The translations under genes and the position numbers were made by a program. A DNA stretch of 64,000 nt, taken from assembly GCF_002234675.1 (NCBI RefSeq), contig NC_019880.2:16791756-16855755 (forward strand), given 5' to 3'. This document shows, one piece after another, positions 20,296 through 32,331 of the stretch (position 1 is the stretch's first letter; each line of letters opens with the position of its first letter). A model generated the notes under the pieces. The model did no database searches and was not told the DNA's origin. It saw only the letters and a program-made list of their open reading frames with translations. Source of the DNA: Oryzias latipes (Eukaryota > Chordata > Actinopteri > Beloniformes > Adrianichthyidae).

Positions 20296-21359
20296 GCTCC
20301 AAAGGAGAAAAAGCACTGGAAAAACTCAACAAAAAAGGGAAATAAGGTCTGTTTTTGGAATGTCAATCCTTTTGGGAAAAAATCTGGGAAAAGGGAATAA
20401 AAGCTCTTAAAGTATGGGTCCACATTCCACACATATGGTACATATATTTGAAAAATTAACCCTGTAGTAATCCTGTAATGTATTTAATGATGTCATGCAA
20501 TTTGTTATTTTGTGCAATTAATTAACCCGCTATTAACTAATTAATCTATTTTTAATCACAATTATTCGTATCCTTTTAATTGCTGTGAAAAGCCTCATTA
20601 TTGAGTATTTTCATTTAAATTTCTGAGATTGTATCGCATTAATAGATCAAAATACAACAAAAAAAGTGACTTTATAAAGTTTTGAAGCAGATTTCCAACC
20701 TTTACTTTTACACAAAGGGAATTTTCTTCTTGAAAAATAAAGAAAACAAAAACAAATGATTATGTCCAGAAGACTCTATTTAACACATCAAAAACAAGAA
20801 CACTTTTCTGAGCAATCCAGAAAATATTGAACACAAACTTTTCATTGATACCATATTTGACGTACATTATTCCACAGTTTATACACTAGTAAGATGGTAA
20901 AAAAGACACAAGTGATTATATATTCTGTTTGGTGAATTGGATCATTTTGAAGACTGGAATCCAGTAGAAGAGAAATAGAGAACAGAACACTAGGAGGAAA
21001 TGAAACACTGAGGTAACACCGGACGAACTGAACTATTTTGATTTTGGACTTTGTTTCTTTGAAACAAACTTTTGCTTTATCATCTGGTTAAAAACAAGCG
21101 CCAAGTGGTGAACTTTCCCTCCAAAATTATGCTTTGTTTAACTTCTCACAATGATCACTTTCCTCAGAGAGGAAAAAATATAACGGGACAAGTTCTACAA
21201 AAATTTTTTTTTCATAAATGACCTTGGTATAGGATAATGCTCTTTGAGTTGTGCATGTCATACATGAACAAACTTCACGGAAGCACTGACGCGAAAATGA
21301 GATTAAAAAATGTGCTCAAATGTTTCATTAAATGAACACAACTAACATGATAATTTACC
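20296..21359. other. Spacer with a diverged repeat (family D)
   Basis: AT-rich. The part at about 20480-20740 resembles 30730-30900 in tmem54: both carry AATTAATTAA-type sequence, then AAAAAGTG(A/G)CTTTAT.AAGTTTT and TTCCAACCTTT. Otherwise nothing is recognised. Confidence 0.45.
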
Positions 21360-22420
21360 TGCCCAACTGTGTCCTGTTCATGGACTTCAGCTCTGCGTTC
21401 AACACTATCCTCCCCTCTCTGCTTCAGGAAAAGCTCCAGCATAACGTGCCTGACTCCACCTGCAGGTGGATCACTGACTTCCTAATGGACTGGAGGCAGT
21501 GAGTGCGGCTGTGAAAGAATGTCTCCACCACCCAAACTATCTGCACAGGGCTGTGTACTTTCTCCTCTGCTTTTCTCTCTGTATACCAACTGCTGCACCT
21601 CCATCTTCTCTGTTAAACTGATGAAGTTTGCAGATGACACCACCCTCATCGGGCTCATCTCTAACGATGATGAGTCTGCCTACAGGAGGGAGGTGGACCG
21701 GCTGGTGCCGTGGTGCAGCATCAACAACCTGGAGCTCAACACCCAGAAGACAGTGGAGATGATCGTGGACTTCAGGAAAGTCACAACCTCCTCACCCCCT
21801 CTCACCCTGACAGACTCTCCTGTCACCATATAGTGGACTCTGTTCGTTTCCTCGGCACCACCATCACTCAGGACCTTAAGTGGGAGCCGTCCATCAACTC
21901 CCTGCTCAAAAAGGCCCAGCAGAGGATGTACTTCCTGCAGCAGTTAAATTCGGGGTGCCGACCCAGATGATGGTGCAGTTCTACACGGCCATCATAGAAT
22001 CCATCCTCACCACCTCCATCACTGTGTGGTACACTGAAGCCACAACCAGGGAGATGGACTGCAGGGTATTGTGTGCTCAGCTGAGAAGGTGATTGGCTGC
22101 AGTCTTCCATCTCTCCAGGACCTATACGTCTCCAGAACCCGGGGGCGTGCAGGTCGGATAGCAGCCGATCCTTTTCACCCTGAACAGGAATTACTTTAAC
22201 CACTCCCTTTGGGCAGGAGGCTAACCTCACCAGAACCTCACGAACAGTTTCCTACTCAAAACTTTAATTCCTCCCCCCTTAAACTTAAGTCCAGTTACCA
22301 GTCCATTACCTGCAACTTCTTCATCCTGCTTTTGCACTACTGTGCTTGTATTTACTACCAGTGTGTTATTTTTTATTCTTAAGTGTTTGGCACATTACTG
22401 CAACAAATTCCTAGTCTGAA
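21360..22420 (+). mobile_element. Dead LINE fragment (Rex1/L2-like reverse transcriptase)
   Basis: Reverse-transcriptase pieces in more than one frame: VLFMDFSSAFNT near 21370, GCVLSPLLFSLYT near 21549, the catalytic box FADDTT at 21627-21644, DESAYRREVDRL, and ELNTQKTVEMIVDFRK near 21735. Then come FLGTTITQDLKWEPS and a later frame. Stops and frameshifts interrupt it, for example near 21499 and between 21790 and 21850. The remaining ORFs of 104 and 86 codons are fragments. The motif set is that of L2/CR1/Rex1 LINEs; I cannot place it more closely. Confidence 0.8.
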
Positions 22421-23199
22421 ACTTCTTTGTTCACTCAAATAGGCCTACCCATTCACTTTTAACTTCCAGATCTAGTGGAGCTGTTATTTAAATATGAGCA
22501 TTTTGTGGTACAAGCATGAGATTTGACATGGATGTACCTTAGGACCCCCCCCCTTTCAGAAAAAGTAGCCATGATAAAAATCTAAAATTTTACAAAGAAA
22601 AGGGTGGCAGTTAAATTGGGCCTTAAGGTGATGGTATTCTGCCCTTAAGTTCAAAGACTGCATAAACGGGCCATGGTTAGACTGGCGCAAACAGTAAAAA
22701 TTGTTTATAACAGCTCTCTTTACAGATGGCCACCAGTTTGGATTTTTCCTCTGGGCTAACATGTTTTTCTGAGACAGGATCCATAGATCCATGTCAAATT
22801 AAGTGCTTCTAGCACAAAATGCAGTCTGAAACAAACCCAACCGCTAATCGAACCTTTGTGCCAGTAAGTAAAGCTCATTTTAACAGCACCTCAGTCAAAG
22901 TGCTTCACAATACAGCATCAAAAGTACACCAAAACAAAAAAAAGTTTTAAGTTGCCTTTTGAAAGCACCCACAGAGTTCAATGAGCGTATAGGGAAGGTG
23001 GGAGTCAGTGAAAGTATGATTGCTACAAGTAATGATTAAACTGCTGTACCAGGATTGTAGCCTCAAAATAAGTGTAAAACAGGATCTAAAGTTATTCCCT
23101 TTAATACTTTAACATTCTGAATTGTGTGCAAGCATACTAAAACATTTAGGATAATACATGTACAAGAGGATTCATGTTTAAAACTTTTGTTGCAGCAAG
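22421..23199. other. Spacer without a recognised gene
   Basis: AT-rich. The part at 22875-23040 (AGTGCTTCACAATACAGCA and nearby) looks like a diverged piece of a common fish interspersed repeat. No exon is seen. Confidence 0.4.
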
Positions 23200-23205
23200 T
23201 TTATT
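23200..23205 (-). terminator. Polyadenylation signal of the ZP-domain gene
   Basis: AATAAA on the minus strand only about 37 bases after the stop at 23242. Very short 3'UTRs are typical of zona pellucida mRNAs, which supports the gene model. Confidence 0.6.
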
Positions 23206-23241
23206 TGAACATTTCTTGATGGTGCAGTCACTTTCCTTCAT

Positions 23242-25856
23242 TCATTTTCCTGAAAAGATGCATAACTGGTTAGGATAAGGTTACATTACACCTAAAGAGT
23301 AAACTGCTTACCCACTAACCTCATCAAGTACATGAAAGTTGAGCGCAGACCCTTCAGCCTGGGCACTTTTCTTGTCCTCTCCTCCCCAGCAGCTCTTCTC
23401 TGCACCAGTTTACCCTCAGTTTGATTCAACTCTTCCTCATAACTCAGTTTCTGTGAACCATCTGGCCCTTTAGAGAATTCCAGCTTTGAGCGAATTATTG
23501 GGTTAACTTCTTCAGTCAAAATTTCATCCATGTTTATCCCAGATGGTTCCTCTTCGGAGAAGTCACTCTTGTTAGTGCCTTTCCCACCCGTTTGATCTGG
23601 CAAATGCTTTTTGGGGGGCTCCTCCACAACATCCACCTGGTTTTTCTGGAGTGGTTTAGGGTGCTCAAGCAACAGGAGACTTACACCAATCTCATTTGGA
23701 AAGTCACCCGTTGCTTCATCAGGGCTTGTAGATCTTCCAAACCCATTTTGCTTTTGGAAATCTTCAGTATTTTCAGTTTGTGTTGGAATTGGCCAGACAT
23801 CCACTGTATGGATGTTCATATCCCACAATTTGTCAACTTCAGACCCACTCATTGTGGGATCGGCAGCCTCACTTGGTGATTGAAGAATGGAACTAGCAGT
23901 TGGGGGCTTCACTTCTAGATAGTTTCCATTTGGTGACAACTGAACTGAAAACCCATCAGTCAAAGTAGTCATATCTTTACCGTATTCAGCATCTGCCTGT
24001 CCAGGAAGCCAGAGGGTTAGTCTGGAAGTTGGATCTTGGCTCACCACAACAACACCTTGCTGTGACAATGGGAGCTCCCTTTGCAGGAAGAGGGAACCAG
24101 ACACAGCGTCTTCAGCTTCAACAGGAGAGCTTGACCTAGCTGGAGATGTGCTAGAGGCTTGAGGTTCTGAGTCCATAGGTGCATTGGTTTTTGCATCTTC
24201 ATCCACAACAAACAGACCAGTGCTGACAATTGCCTTATCTGCAAAGACACCAGTTATAGAACAAAAACACTTTCAACTCTTTCACAAAGCGGGGCACTTA
24301 CTGCCAGAGGGGATCTTGACTGAAGAGCTTTTGCACTTTGAGCTACAGCAGGCACAGACATTGACATCTCCATTCAGCTCCACCCATCTAAAAAAGCAAG
24401 GTGCAAGATAAGCAAATAAAATATGGAAAACAGACATGTTGTGTAGGCAGTTACTTAGATTGAGTTGCATCATAGTTGCAGGATTTAGAAGTAGAGGTGA
24501 CACCGTGGTCTGAGATGATGGCACTGCAGTGGATGTACAGCTAAAGAGGACATAGGGTTTAGTTAGAGCAAGTCCTTTCCCAATTATCTCCCACCTAACT
24601 ACTTGCTGAAAAACAGAATTAGAATTTAGTCCAATAAAGCCAATCTTAGTAGTTTTAGGCTTGAAGGACCAATGTAGGACTACCACAACCAAACCAACCT
24701 CTGAAGTTAGATGAGATGTATTGAGTGCAAAGTTGACCACATTTGGTGCTTTGGAACCAGTAAACCATGCAACAGGGTGTGGAGAACCCAACGAAGATGA
24801 GCACCTGTCCAAGAAAACCGGGTTAGAATGCTTTAACTGGACGATTTCCAGTGAGAAAGCCATTGCTTACCCTTTATTCAGTATGACAGCATGTCTGGGT
24901 TTTGTCTGGGGCTCAGGGGATGCAGACGTAAAGCAGGAATGGATAAAGAGTTGCTGATTGGGCCTCATTTCTGCAGACACTTGGAGGTTCATAACCTGGC
25001 CTCTTTTGTAAGTGTTTGACTCAAACGGTTTGATCGAGGATGCTGCATAAAAACAAAATGGCCACTCAAGTATTCTGCTGATCAACCTAAGAGCATAAAT
25101 GTGAAAGTTTACTTACAATCCATGGCTTGAATGTTAAAGTTTGTCATAAGTACTGGTGGTGCAACAGTGACACTTGGCTCACTATAAAACCTGAAATGAT
25201 GCAACATTTTAAGTGAGCTCACAGTAACATGTCAAAAAAATAAAACACAGGTGGATGGGGGACCTTCTGGGGAAGCAGGAGACACGGACTGTCAGTGGAG
25301 TTTGCCACCAGGGGTGGAGAGTCTTCCTGGGATTGAGGTTTACATTGTTTGTAAAGCCCTTTACACCATTCTGCAACTGCAATGCACAACATTCAAAAGG
25401 CTGTCAAATGAGAAGTTAAAAGCATCCATTGACACTTACCACAGATTTAGTCCCACATTCATCCAATTGGTAAGAAAAAACTAACTGGTCCGGCAGTTCT
25501 GTATTGCTGGGACAGTCACCCAACTGCACGGCCGCTGCAGAGAGTGTCAGGCCAAAGGTTTTTTTGTCCACCACCACGGTTAATTTTTGCTCATCACATG
25601 ACACCTGGACTCTGGGAGCAGTCATGAAAGGAGGGAATCCAGGGTCCATGGGAAAGGATGGGGGCCAGCTTCTCCAGGAGCCAAAGATGTCATTAAACGG
25701 CAGAAGTTCTAAGTCCCTGTCAAAGGGAAACAACTCATTTTCCAAAACTCCTCCAAAATCCCGGAAAACCACGGAATCGTCATCATATCTCAAGTGAGAG
25801 TCAGCAGATATGATATGGCAGAAGACTATGCTAAGAAATAACTGCAGTGTCCCCAT
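23242..25856 (-). CDS. ZP-domain egg-coat type protein (ZP3/ZPC-like) with long acidic tail
   Basis: Likely secreted component of the fish egg envelope. Exons: 25440-25856, 25264-25370 (or from 25376), 25117-25190, 24871-25042, 24699-24804, 24455-24540, 24302-24387, 23312-24238, 23242-23249. About 660 aa; all phases agree. The start MGTLQLFLSIVFCHIISADS is a signal peptide; a TTG upstream was rejected. The ZP-N half has VQVSCDEQKLTVVVDKKTFG, GDCPSN and DECGT; the ZP-C half has LFIHSCF, GCSSS, LYIHCSAIISDHG, KSCNYD and VNVCACCSSKC. The Cys pattern is ZP3-like. The 308-codon eighth exon is hydrophilic and acidic, rich in Ser, Pro, Asp and Glu, ending in basic PRLKGLRSTFMYLMRLV. There is no convincing transmembrane anchor. 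RTRK near the end could be a furin-type site. The last exon codes only GK-stop and is the least certain part. Which ZP subfamily it belongs to is unknown. Confidence 0.85.
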
Positions 25857-26844
25857 TGTGAGGCTCAAAACAAGCCAACAGCTCCAACATCAGTCCTGAC
25901 ACCGCTGACTTTATTCAGGTGCAGCAGCAGGAGTTCCAGCTGTAGGGAATCAAACTAATGAGGCCACATGATTATAGCAAGTCAATGGAGATTTTATTGC
26001 TTTTTTCTTTCTTCTTTTTTTTGTCATTTTTGTTTTATTACCACAAGAGTTGTTTAATCTTTTGATGTGAACAGTTTTCTTAAGCTTTACCTGTCGGCTA
26101 ATACCTCAATGTTTCATCAGATTTTTCATCTTTACTTTAAAATAATAAAAAATGATAAGATTGTCAATCAATGGGTTAAATTTTAAAACCTGACAACACA
26201 CAAATAACAAAGGAAATATTATTAATGGAATTAAATACAAAAAAATCTTTTTGTTTTTGGTCATTTTTATTTATGTTTTTTGATCAAATTTAGCCTTGTC
26301 TTAAAATTTGTATAAATGGTTTTCATTTTTTATTTTATAAAGTTTATGAAAAGAAGCTTGTGGGTATATTGACTAATGACCTTTATTTGACTCTTAATAA
26401 AGGCACAGAAAAACACAGAAATGATTCTCTTGTGGATGTTTTTAAAACAAAACATTATTGTTCATGATACCACACGTGTTTTTCTTGTTTAATGAATAGC
26501 TTGACAATAACAATTTGTCCAAAGCTTAGATAATTTATCATTAGGCTATTTGAAAAGATGGGGGGAAAAAGTTTTTGTTTCAGTTTTTCGGATAAATAAA
26601 GACCTGAGCAACTTTTTTTTTGTGCGCGCGCCACAGGCTTTTTTTGCATTGTGGGCGGAGCTTCAACACAGGTGTGCATCACAGGGCGTGGGTTTTGCAA
26701 TGCTGTAGCTCCTCTGGTTGAATGCCAATCAAGGAAGTCGTCGACGGACGGAGGGGAGAGAGAAAAACACCCCTAAACAATGAGTTTCATCCCGCTTTGG
26801 GAGATTTAACTGTGACCTGAAGAGGAATAAGACAGTTTACAGAC
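25857..26844. promoter_or_regulatory. Divergent promoter region between the ZP gene and tmem54
   Basis: About 1 kb between two genes that read away from each other. On the ZP side there is a TATA-like AATAAAG (minus strand, about 25909-25915) and E-boxes CACCTG (about 25917-25922) and CAGCTG nearby; FIGLA, a known ZP gene activator, binds CANNTG, so this is suggestive only. On the tmem54 side is a GC-box-like GGGCGG near 26653. The middle, 25980-26600, is AT-rich and featureless. Confidence 0.45.
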
Positions 26845-29800
26845 ATGGCGAGCACAGGTATGTCGAATAATAATGCATTTTGTGACACTTCCCTGCTTTG
26901 GGCGTGGTTTGCGTTTCAAACAGCGGTCAGGTAGGATTAACAGTTTTTTTTTTTTAAATACAAAGCATTAATGTAAATACATTCGCCTTGTTTGTATGTG
27001 TCCCTTTCATAAACTACAAATTGAAACTTAAGTTGTAACTATGGGTACACTTAAGTGTTATTAGTGGAAAAAAAGAGGAATAAGATTTACAAACAAAACA
27101 AAACTCAAGCAGATAATAAGATGGACTTATAATTAGAAAGATTATAAGGTGTGAAATCAGAGGAGCTGAGGACCTTGTTAGGTAAATGTTTGTGCATCAC
27201 ACGCCCAAAGCTTTGTCTGCATCAGGATCATGACTGAAGCCTCCTTAATATGTGGGCCCTTCATCTACTGGAGCAGTAGACATTTCTGATCAGAAAAATT
27301 GACAGAACTGCAGGATTCTTTAAAATGGCGCTTATAAAAACACATTTCAACTTTAATTTTCTTTTTTGTTAAAGTTGTGTTTCAGTTGGACAGTATGCAT
27401 ACTATTTGCATTCTTTGTGGTATTTATCCATTTCTGCACATCAAACATTTCTACGTAATTCAAATGAGTCGAAGTATGTTGATACCAGTTCTACGAGCTT
27501 GTGCAATGTCTGGTTGTGCTTCATATCCTTGAGCAGGCCACAAAGCTCATAAGTTACTTTCATTGAGTGAAAATTACTGCTTTTTTATTTTCTTATTTAT
27601 TTTAGGGATTTGCTGTGCCAACCTCAAAGACAATAAAGCCTTGATGAAGATGGGGCTGGCCCTTGTGCTGGTGGGCCATGTCAACTTTCTTCTTGGGGGA
27701 CTGGTTCATGGTGCTGTCCTCAGACAGATCAATGTTCACAAACAAGCCCGAACGCTGTTGTACGTCGTCTCTAATGTCATTGCCATTGCAGCAGGACTGG
27801 TGGTGAGTGGGGCAATCACATGAGTACTATTCTAAAAAGTTATATCAGTATTTTCTGGGCTCCGGAGCCACACGAGGCTCTTTTACCCCTTCATTGTGGC
27901 TCTGTCTTAAAGAAAGACAAACTGTTTTTTGACTTAAAGTATCTGTAAAGTGAAAATTAAGTAATTATAAATAATAAATAAAACGTAACTAAAGTAAGCT
28001 AAATTGCTTTGAATTTAACTCATTTACAAAGAGTTGAAGGTCATTGCAAATAACAAGTCAAACTAAAACATTTTGGCAGATTCTTGTGTGCCTATTGCAC
28101 AGAAAATCCATTGATGGTCAGTTAACAAAACTGGAATTGAGGCAGCGTTTCTTAGATTTACACAGTGTTGTTAAAAATAAAAAAGTGATCATCATATTTA
28201 TTTAAAAACTGCTTTTATTACAATACTCCATGATGATGATGATAGCTGTGTCTTGCAAGAGTGAAGAGCTTGACACAAACAAGCGTCACTGACAGATGGT
28301 CTACTTTCAAAGGTTTCTTTTCAGTGAAAAAGAAATGGTGAAAAGTGACATCTTTTTGGTTCAAAAACAATGTGTGGACTATCAAATAAATCTGTTGTTG
28401 AACAAAATGAAAAATTAATTAAATACATTATTATTTACAGCTACATTGCAGAAGAAGCAGCACTGGCTGTGTCTCAGAACTGATTTGATGCTAGCACATG
28501 CAGATTCACTTGAATTCACATGCACAAAAAATAAAAGAAAATGCCGAAAAGAAAGTGACCGACAGTCTGTCACAGGGCTCATGGAGCTGGAGCGATCATG
28601 ATCACTATGATGGCTCCCGGGAGGCGAGCTGGCGGCCAGACAGAGACCCGCTGCGGGATGGGAAGCCAGCCAGCTCGGGCCTCCAGAACTTTATGATAGT
28701 TTTCTTATTTTCATGGAGGCAATAATGAAAAAGGTTGCTTGATATTATTCTTGTTTTAATTTTTACCCTCTCTGGTTAATGCAGAAGCCTTCAAATTCGG
28801 TTAAAGAGGGAACATAAATGTGAAGAACACATTTGGGACTTTAAGTTGAAATATGTACGGCCTACAATAAAATCCAGTCTTGGACGCACTTAAAATATGT
28901 GCAGGAAACTCAGCAATGTGCCGTCTTCTCATCTGCCACGCCTGAGCTTGTCCACGCTGGACAGGGCAGATCAGGGAGCGTGTCGATGCGGATGCTGTTG
29001 TGACATCACAAAGCCACATTAATTCAAACTGAGCATCTTTGCAACAGTTTGATTAAGTAAATACGTTTATATAGCACCTTTTGCAGATAAAAGTACTGTA
29101 TTGCTGAACAATAAAAAGCAATACAGTACAATTAAAAACACAGAAACAATCAACTAAATATGATGTAAAACTAAATAGAAGAAAATAAATGTATTTTGAA
29201 TAGAGATAACAATAAAACCAGTCAGCTAAAAGCATTTTTGAATAGAAGTGTCCTTTGTTAACTTTTAAAAGAATCGACAGTGTCGGCCACACAAAGGGAC
29301 AGAGAGCGGGCATTCCAGAGTCTGGGGGCTATTGCCTGGAACGACTGTTCACCTCTGGTTTAACAGTGATTTAAAATGAGAAATACTCAGACATGCAAAA
29401 ATGAAATTATTTTTTATTACATTTGTTGTCTTTTATAGGAAAAATGCCACAAGTACATGTCAAAAACTAAAGAAAAAGCATGATTTTCATTGGAGAGGCA
29501 CTTTAAAGGTTGCAAAACCCTGATCTATATTAAGTTATTTGTTTAGAAAAATCTACTGCAGAAATTTCTTATTCAGTGCTTTGCATTTGAAAATAAATAT
29601 TAGTTAAACTTATTTATCTAGTTTTTTATACATTTTTGATTGAGAAAATGTTAAATATGTAATAAATAGTGTAAATAATATTAATTTAATTCATTCTATT
29701 TAGTAAAATAACACAAAAAGTTCACTTTAGGCTGTTGGTTACTAGAAAACTTAAAAATATATTTTTAAACTTTGATAGTTTTGACACGTTCACAGGTGCA

Positions 29801-32331
29801 TCATTTAAGAGTAGATAATATTTTTTAAGAAGTTAAGCCCATTTAAAAAAAATCTAAATGTTGTAATCTATCAAAATAATAAGAAAATACTCAACGTTTT
29901 TCTAAATTTTTACCTTATGTCCTGATATGGTTTTCAAAAAAGGTCATTGTACCGTTCCCTAACCCAGTGTTACCGTTTGCTTGGGTTTGTCCCCTCATTC
30001 CTTTCTGTTGAAGTCATAAATAATGAGTGATGTCAGTTTCAGCAGCTATGTTGTTCGGTGCAGCTCTGATAACTGATCTTCCCCGTAGGGAATCATAAGT
30101 GGGATAACGGCTATTGTGCTGTCCAAAAACAAGAGAAACAGGACTGTGGTAAGTCGCTTTCTTTCTGAGCCAGTTCCACCTCCCTCCCTTCCCTCCTCCC
30201 ATCTGTCACTCCTGTTAAAACTCAAAGTTGACATATTTAGTGCTGGTTCAACGTGTTTAAAAAAAAAATTATGTAACTTAGAATCCTGTTTATTTTTCAC
30301 CTAAAAGGACTGCTGTCTTTGATCAATGTTCTTGTGTTCTCCATGCAGATGTGGGTTCTGCTGTTCTTCAGCTTCCTGGCGGGTTTACTAGGATTTGCCT
30401 CTGCCTTAGGCTTGTCCATTTCCTTCCTCAAATCCATTCTTTTGGATGGAAGAAACTTGCTGACCCACTGCATCTTCTCTAATTTAACCTCTTCCAGCAT
30501 TACAGACCAGTGCCCCTTTGATCCCACACGTGTCTGGGTGAGTATTATGTTCTGCCAAAAAGGATATGTATAGTCATGGCCAAAAATATTCTGTCTGGCA
30601 AAGAATCTGACAAAAATTCACACAGAAATAAAAAATGGAATGGGCAAAATGATTGACACCTTGTGAAAATTATGAGAAGCTACTTTTCAACCATGTGTTT
30701 TCCTGTCATTTCTATTTTGACTGGTGCTGTCATGCGATAAATTTTATAGTGCGATTAATTAATCATGACCTGCTATCGATATTTTTAATCTAACTTAATA
30801 AAACTAAAAAAGTGGCTTTATGAAGTTTTCTTATTATAACAGACTTCCAACCTTTTCCCCTTAAACCAAGGGAAATTATTTTAGATCTGAAACGCCTCAT
30901 TGGGCTTTATCCCTCACATAATGGATAATAGCTGTGGCGTTGTAGCATTCTTTTGGGTAAATTCTTTTGGGTAAATTCTAGTGCCCTAGAAATTTCCCAG
31001 AAGTCTCTGTGAAAAACCAGTGTGCATCGATGCTCACTAGATTAGGTTTCCTCTTCAGAACACAGTGGATTCATAAATGATAGTCACAAAACGCTCATAT
31101 TGAGATTTTCACTTCGTGAAATCGATGACATCATATTCACCGTTTAAAAAAAAAAAAAAAAAAGTTGCGTGCATAGTGTCCAGATTGCTTTTAAAATCCA
31201 GGGCACTGCATAGTCCCACACTATATAGTTTTTTAGTTGTTGGGGCTGATTTCTTCCCGCATGGGGTGCTTTAAATCATTAAGTTAGAGATGCCAGAAAT
31301 GACCAGTCCATTCTTTGTTTTTAGTTTTGTGTGAATTTTTTAAATGGCTTGACTTATTTCTTGTATTTTGTGTTGTTCCGGTGCAAACAAAAAACACTTG
31401 AAAACCAAGACATTTGCATTTGGAATGGCCATTAATGTTTTCATTTGATTGCTGTATTCACAACAAATCACTGTTCTTGATTAATACCAGGAAACCACTA
31501 TTGGCTTGTGGGGGCCGCTCATCGTCATGACTACGGTGCAAATGGTGTTCTCCTTCCGCTCCTTTGCTGTCTGCGCTTCATTCCTATACTTGTGCCCGTG
31601 CAGAAAAAGGGCTCGCAATGCGAGGAGGGTAAGCTGCCTGAAGATCAGTCTGCAAACAAGTTTTGTTTTGGAACTGGAATTGTATTTTTTCAAGCATTCA
31701 AAACCTTAAAAACTAAAGATGAACAAAAGAGATGTATATCTGAACATAGCTGTATCAAAATATGGAGGATTACCAGTTATAACTTGATTGGAAAGTTAAG
31801 AGTAAAAAAAGATCCATATTCATCCATTTATAATTACTCTTTAGTAGACATTTGTACTTAAATAATGCATTAAATGTGAAGTTTCATTGCTGGAAAGGGA
31901 GTTACAAGTTTGTAAATGCAGGACAATGTATAGGCAGTGAACCATAAAAGAGCACATTACTGTCTTTATATTTACATTATTTTAACAACAAAAATGTAAT
32001 TTTAACGATAAAACTAAACCAGTTTTTTTTTTTTAATGTATCTAGTTTGTTTTCCAGTTTGACAGAATTTCCAGTCTCAGCCACTAACATTTTGATCAAA
32101 GATTAAGTAAAAATAGAAAGGGCAATTTAACATGTGGGACCAAACACTGAGATCTTTATACATGCATGTATGCCTGAGGATTTCAGTCCCTAATGGTTAT
32201 TAGAAAAGAAACAATCCGGTTTACCGTTTCAGGTACGGATTGCGACACCACTACCAGCCTCACCCTCACCAGCAAATGAAAACGATGAAGAGGAGCCAAC
32301 AGTGCATAATGAACTGCTGTCAACACCGTAG
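26845..32331 (+). CDS. tmem54: Transmembrane protein 54
   Basis: Tetraspan membrane protein of the TMEM54 family; its molecular function is not well known. Exons: 26845-26857, 27606-27802, 30089-30148, 30349-30537, 31491-31628, 32233-32331. Total 696 nt, 231 aa. All introns are GT-AG and in phase. Four hydrophobic segments: LMKMGLALVLVGHVNFLLGG; YVVSNVIAIAAGLVGIISGI; VLLFFSFLAGLLGFASALGL; LIVMTTVQMVFSFRSFAVCA. The loop motif QCPFDPTRVW matches DCPFDPTRIY of human TMEM54, and LMK.GL.LV..GHV also agrees. The first exon codes only MAST plus one base. The Arg-rich CRKRARNARR and an acidic C-terminus NENDEEEPTVHNELLSTP are predicted cytoplasmic. Intron 2 (2.3 kb) is full of repeats. No clear AATAAA was found downstream. 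Confidence 0.9.
27850..28480. repeat. Possible hAT-like remnant in tmem54 intron 2
   Basis: The left end (GGGCTCCGGAGCCACACGAGG, then CCCTTCATTGTGGCTCTG; first phrase spans 27857-27877) resembles the termini of fish hAT elements such as the one at 56228-56925, whose end reads GGAGCCACATGTGACTCTGG. The right boundary is not determined. The remainder of the intron to 29374 is AT-rich, with a diverged fragment of a fish repeat around 29050-29350 (ATATAGCACCTTTTGCAGAT). Confidence 0.4.
29375..29510 (+). repeat. Family C, partial copy
   Basis: Matches the right end of 12940-13335: AGAAATACTCAGACATGCAA, GAAAAATGCCACAAGTACAT and TTTTCATTGGAG line up in order with that copy. Lies in tmem54 intron 2. 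Confidence 0.45.
30930..31252 (-). repeat. Family B repeat copy in a tmem54 intron
   Basis: Reverse complement of the copy at 39586-39953. Shared blocks include CCAGAAGTCTCTGTGAAAA, ATCGATGACATCATATTC and CAGGGCACTGCATAGT. It carries a direct duplication of ATTCTTTTGGGTAA near 30949-30976 and an A-run of about 18 near 31146-31163. Confidence 0.6.

Noticed and set aside
25864-25868. Upstream TTG start for the ZP gene (LSLT before MGTLQ)
   Set aside because: TTG is not expected as a start here; the ATG at 25856 directly precedes a good signal peptide.
31508-31861. 117-codon plus-strand open frame
   Set aside because: Out-of-frame reading of tmem54 exon 5 that runs on into the intron; the family frame is the one used in the gene model.
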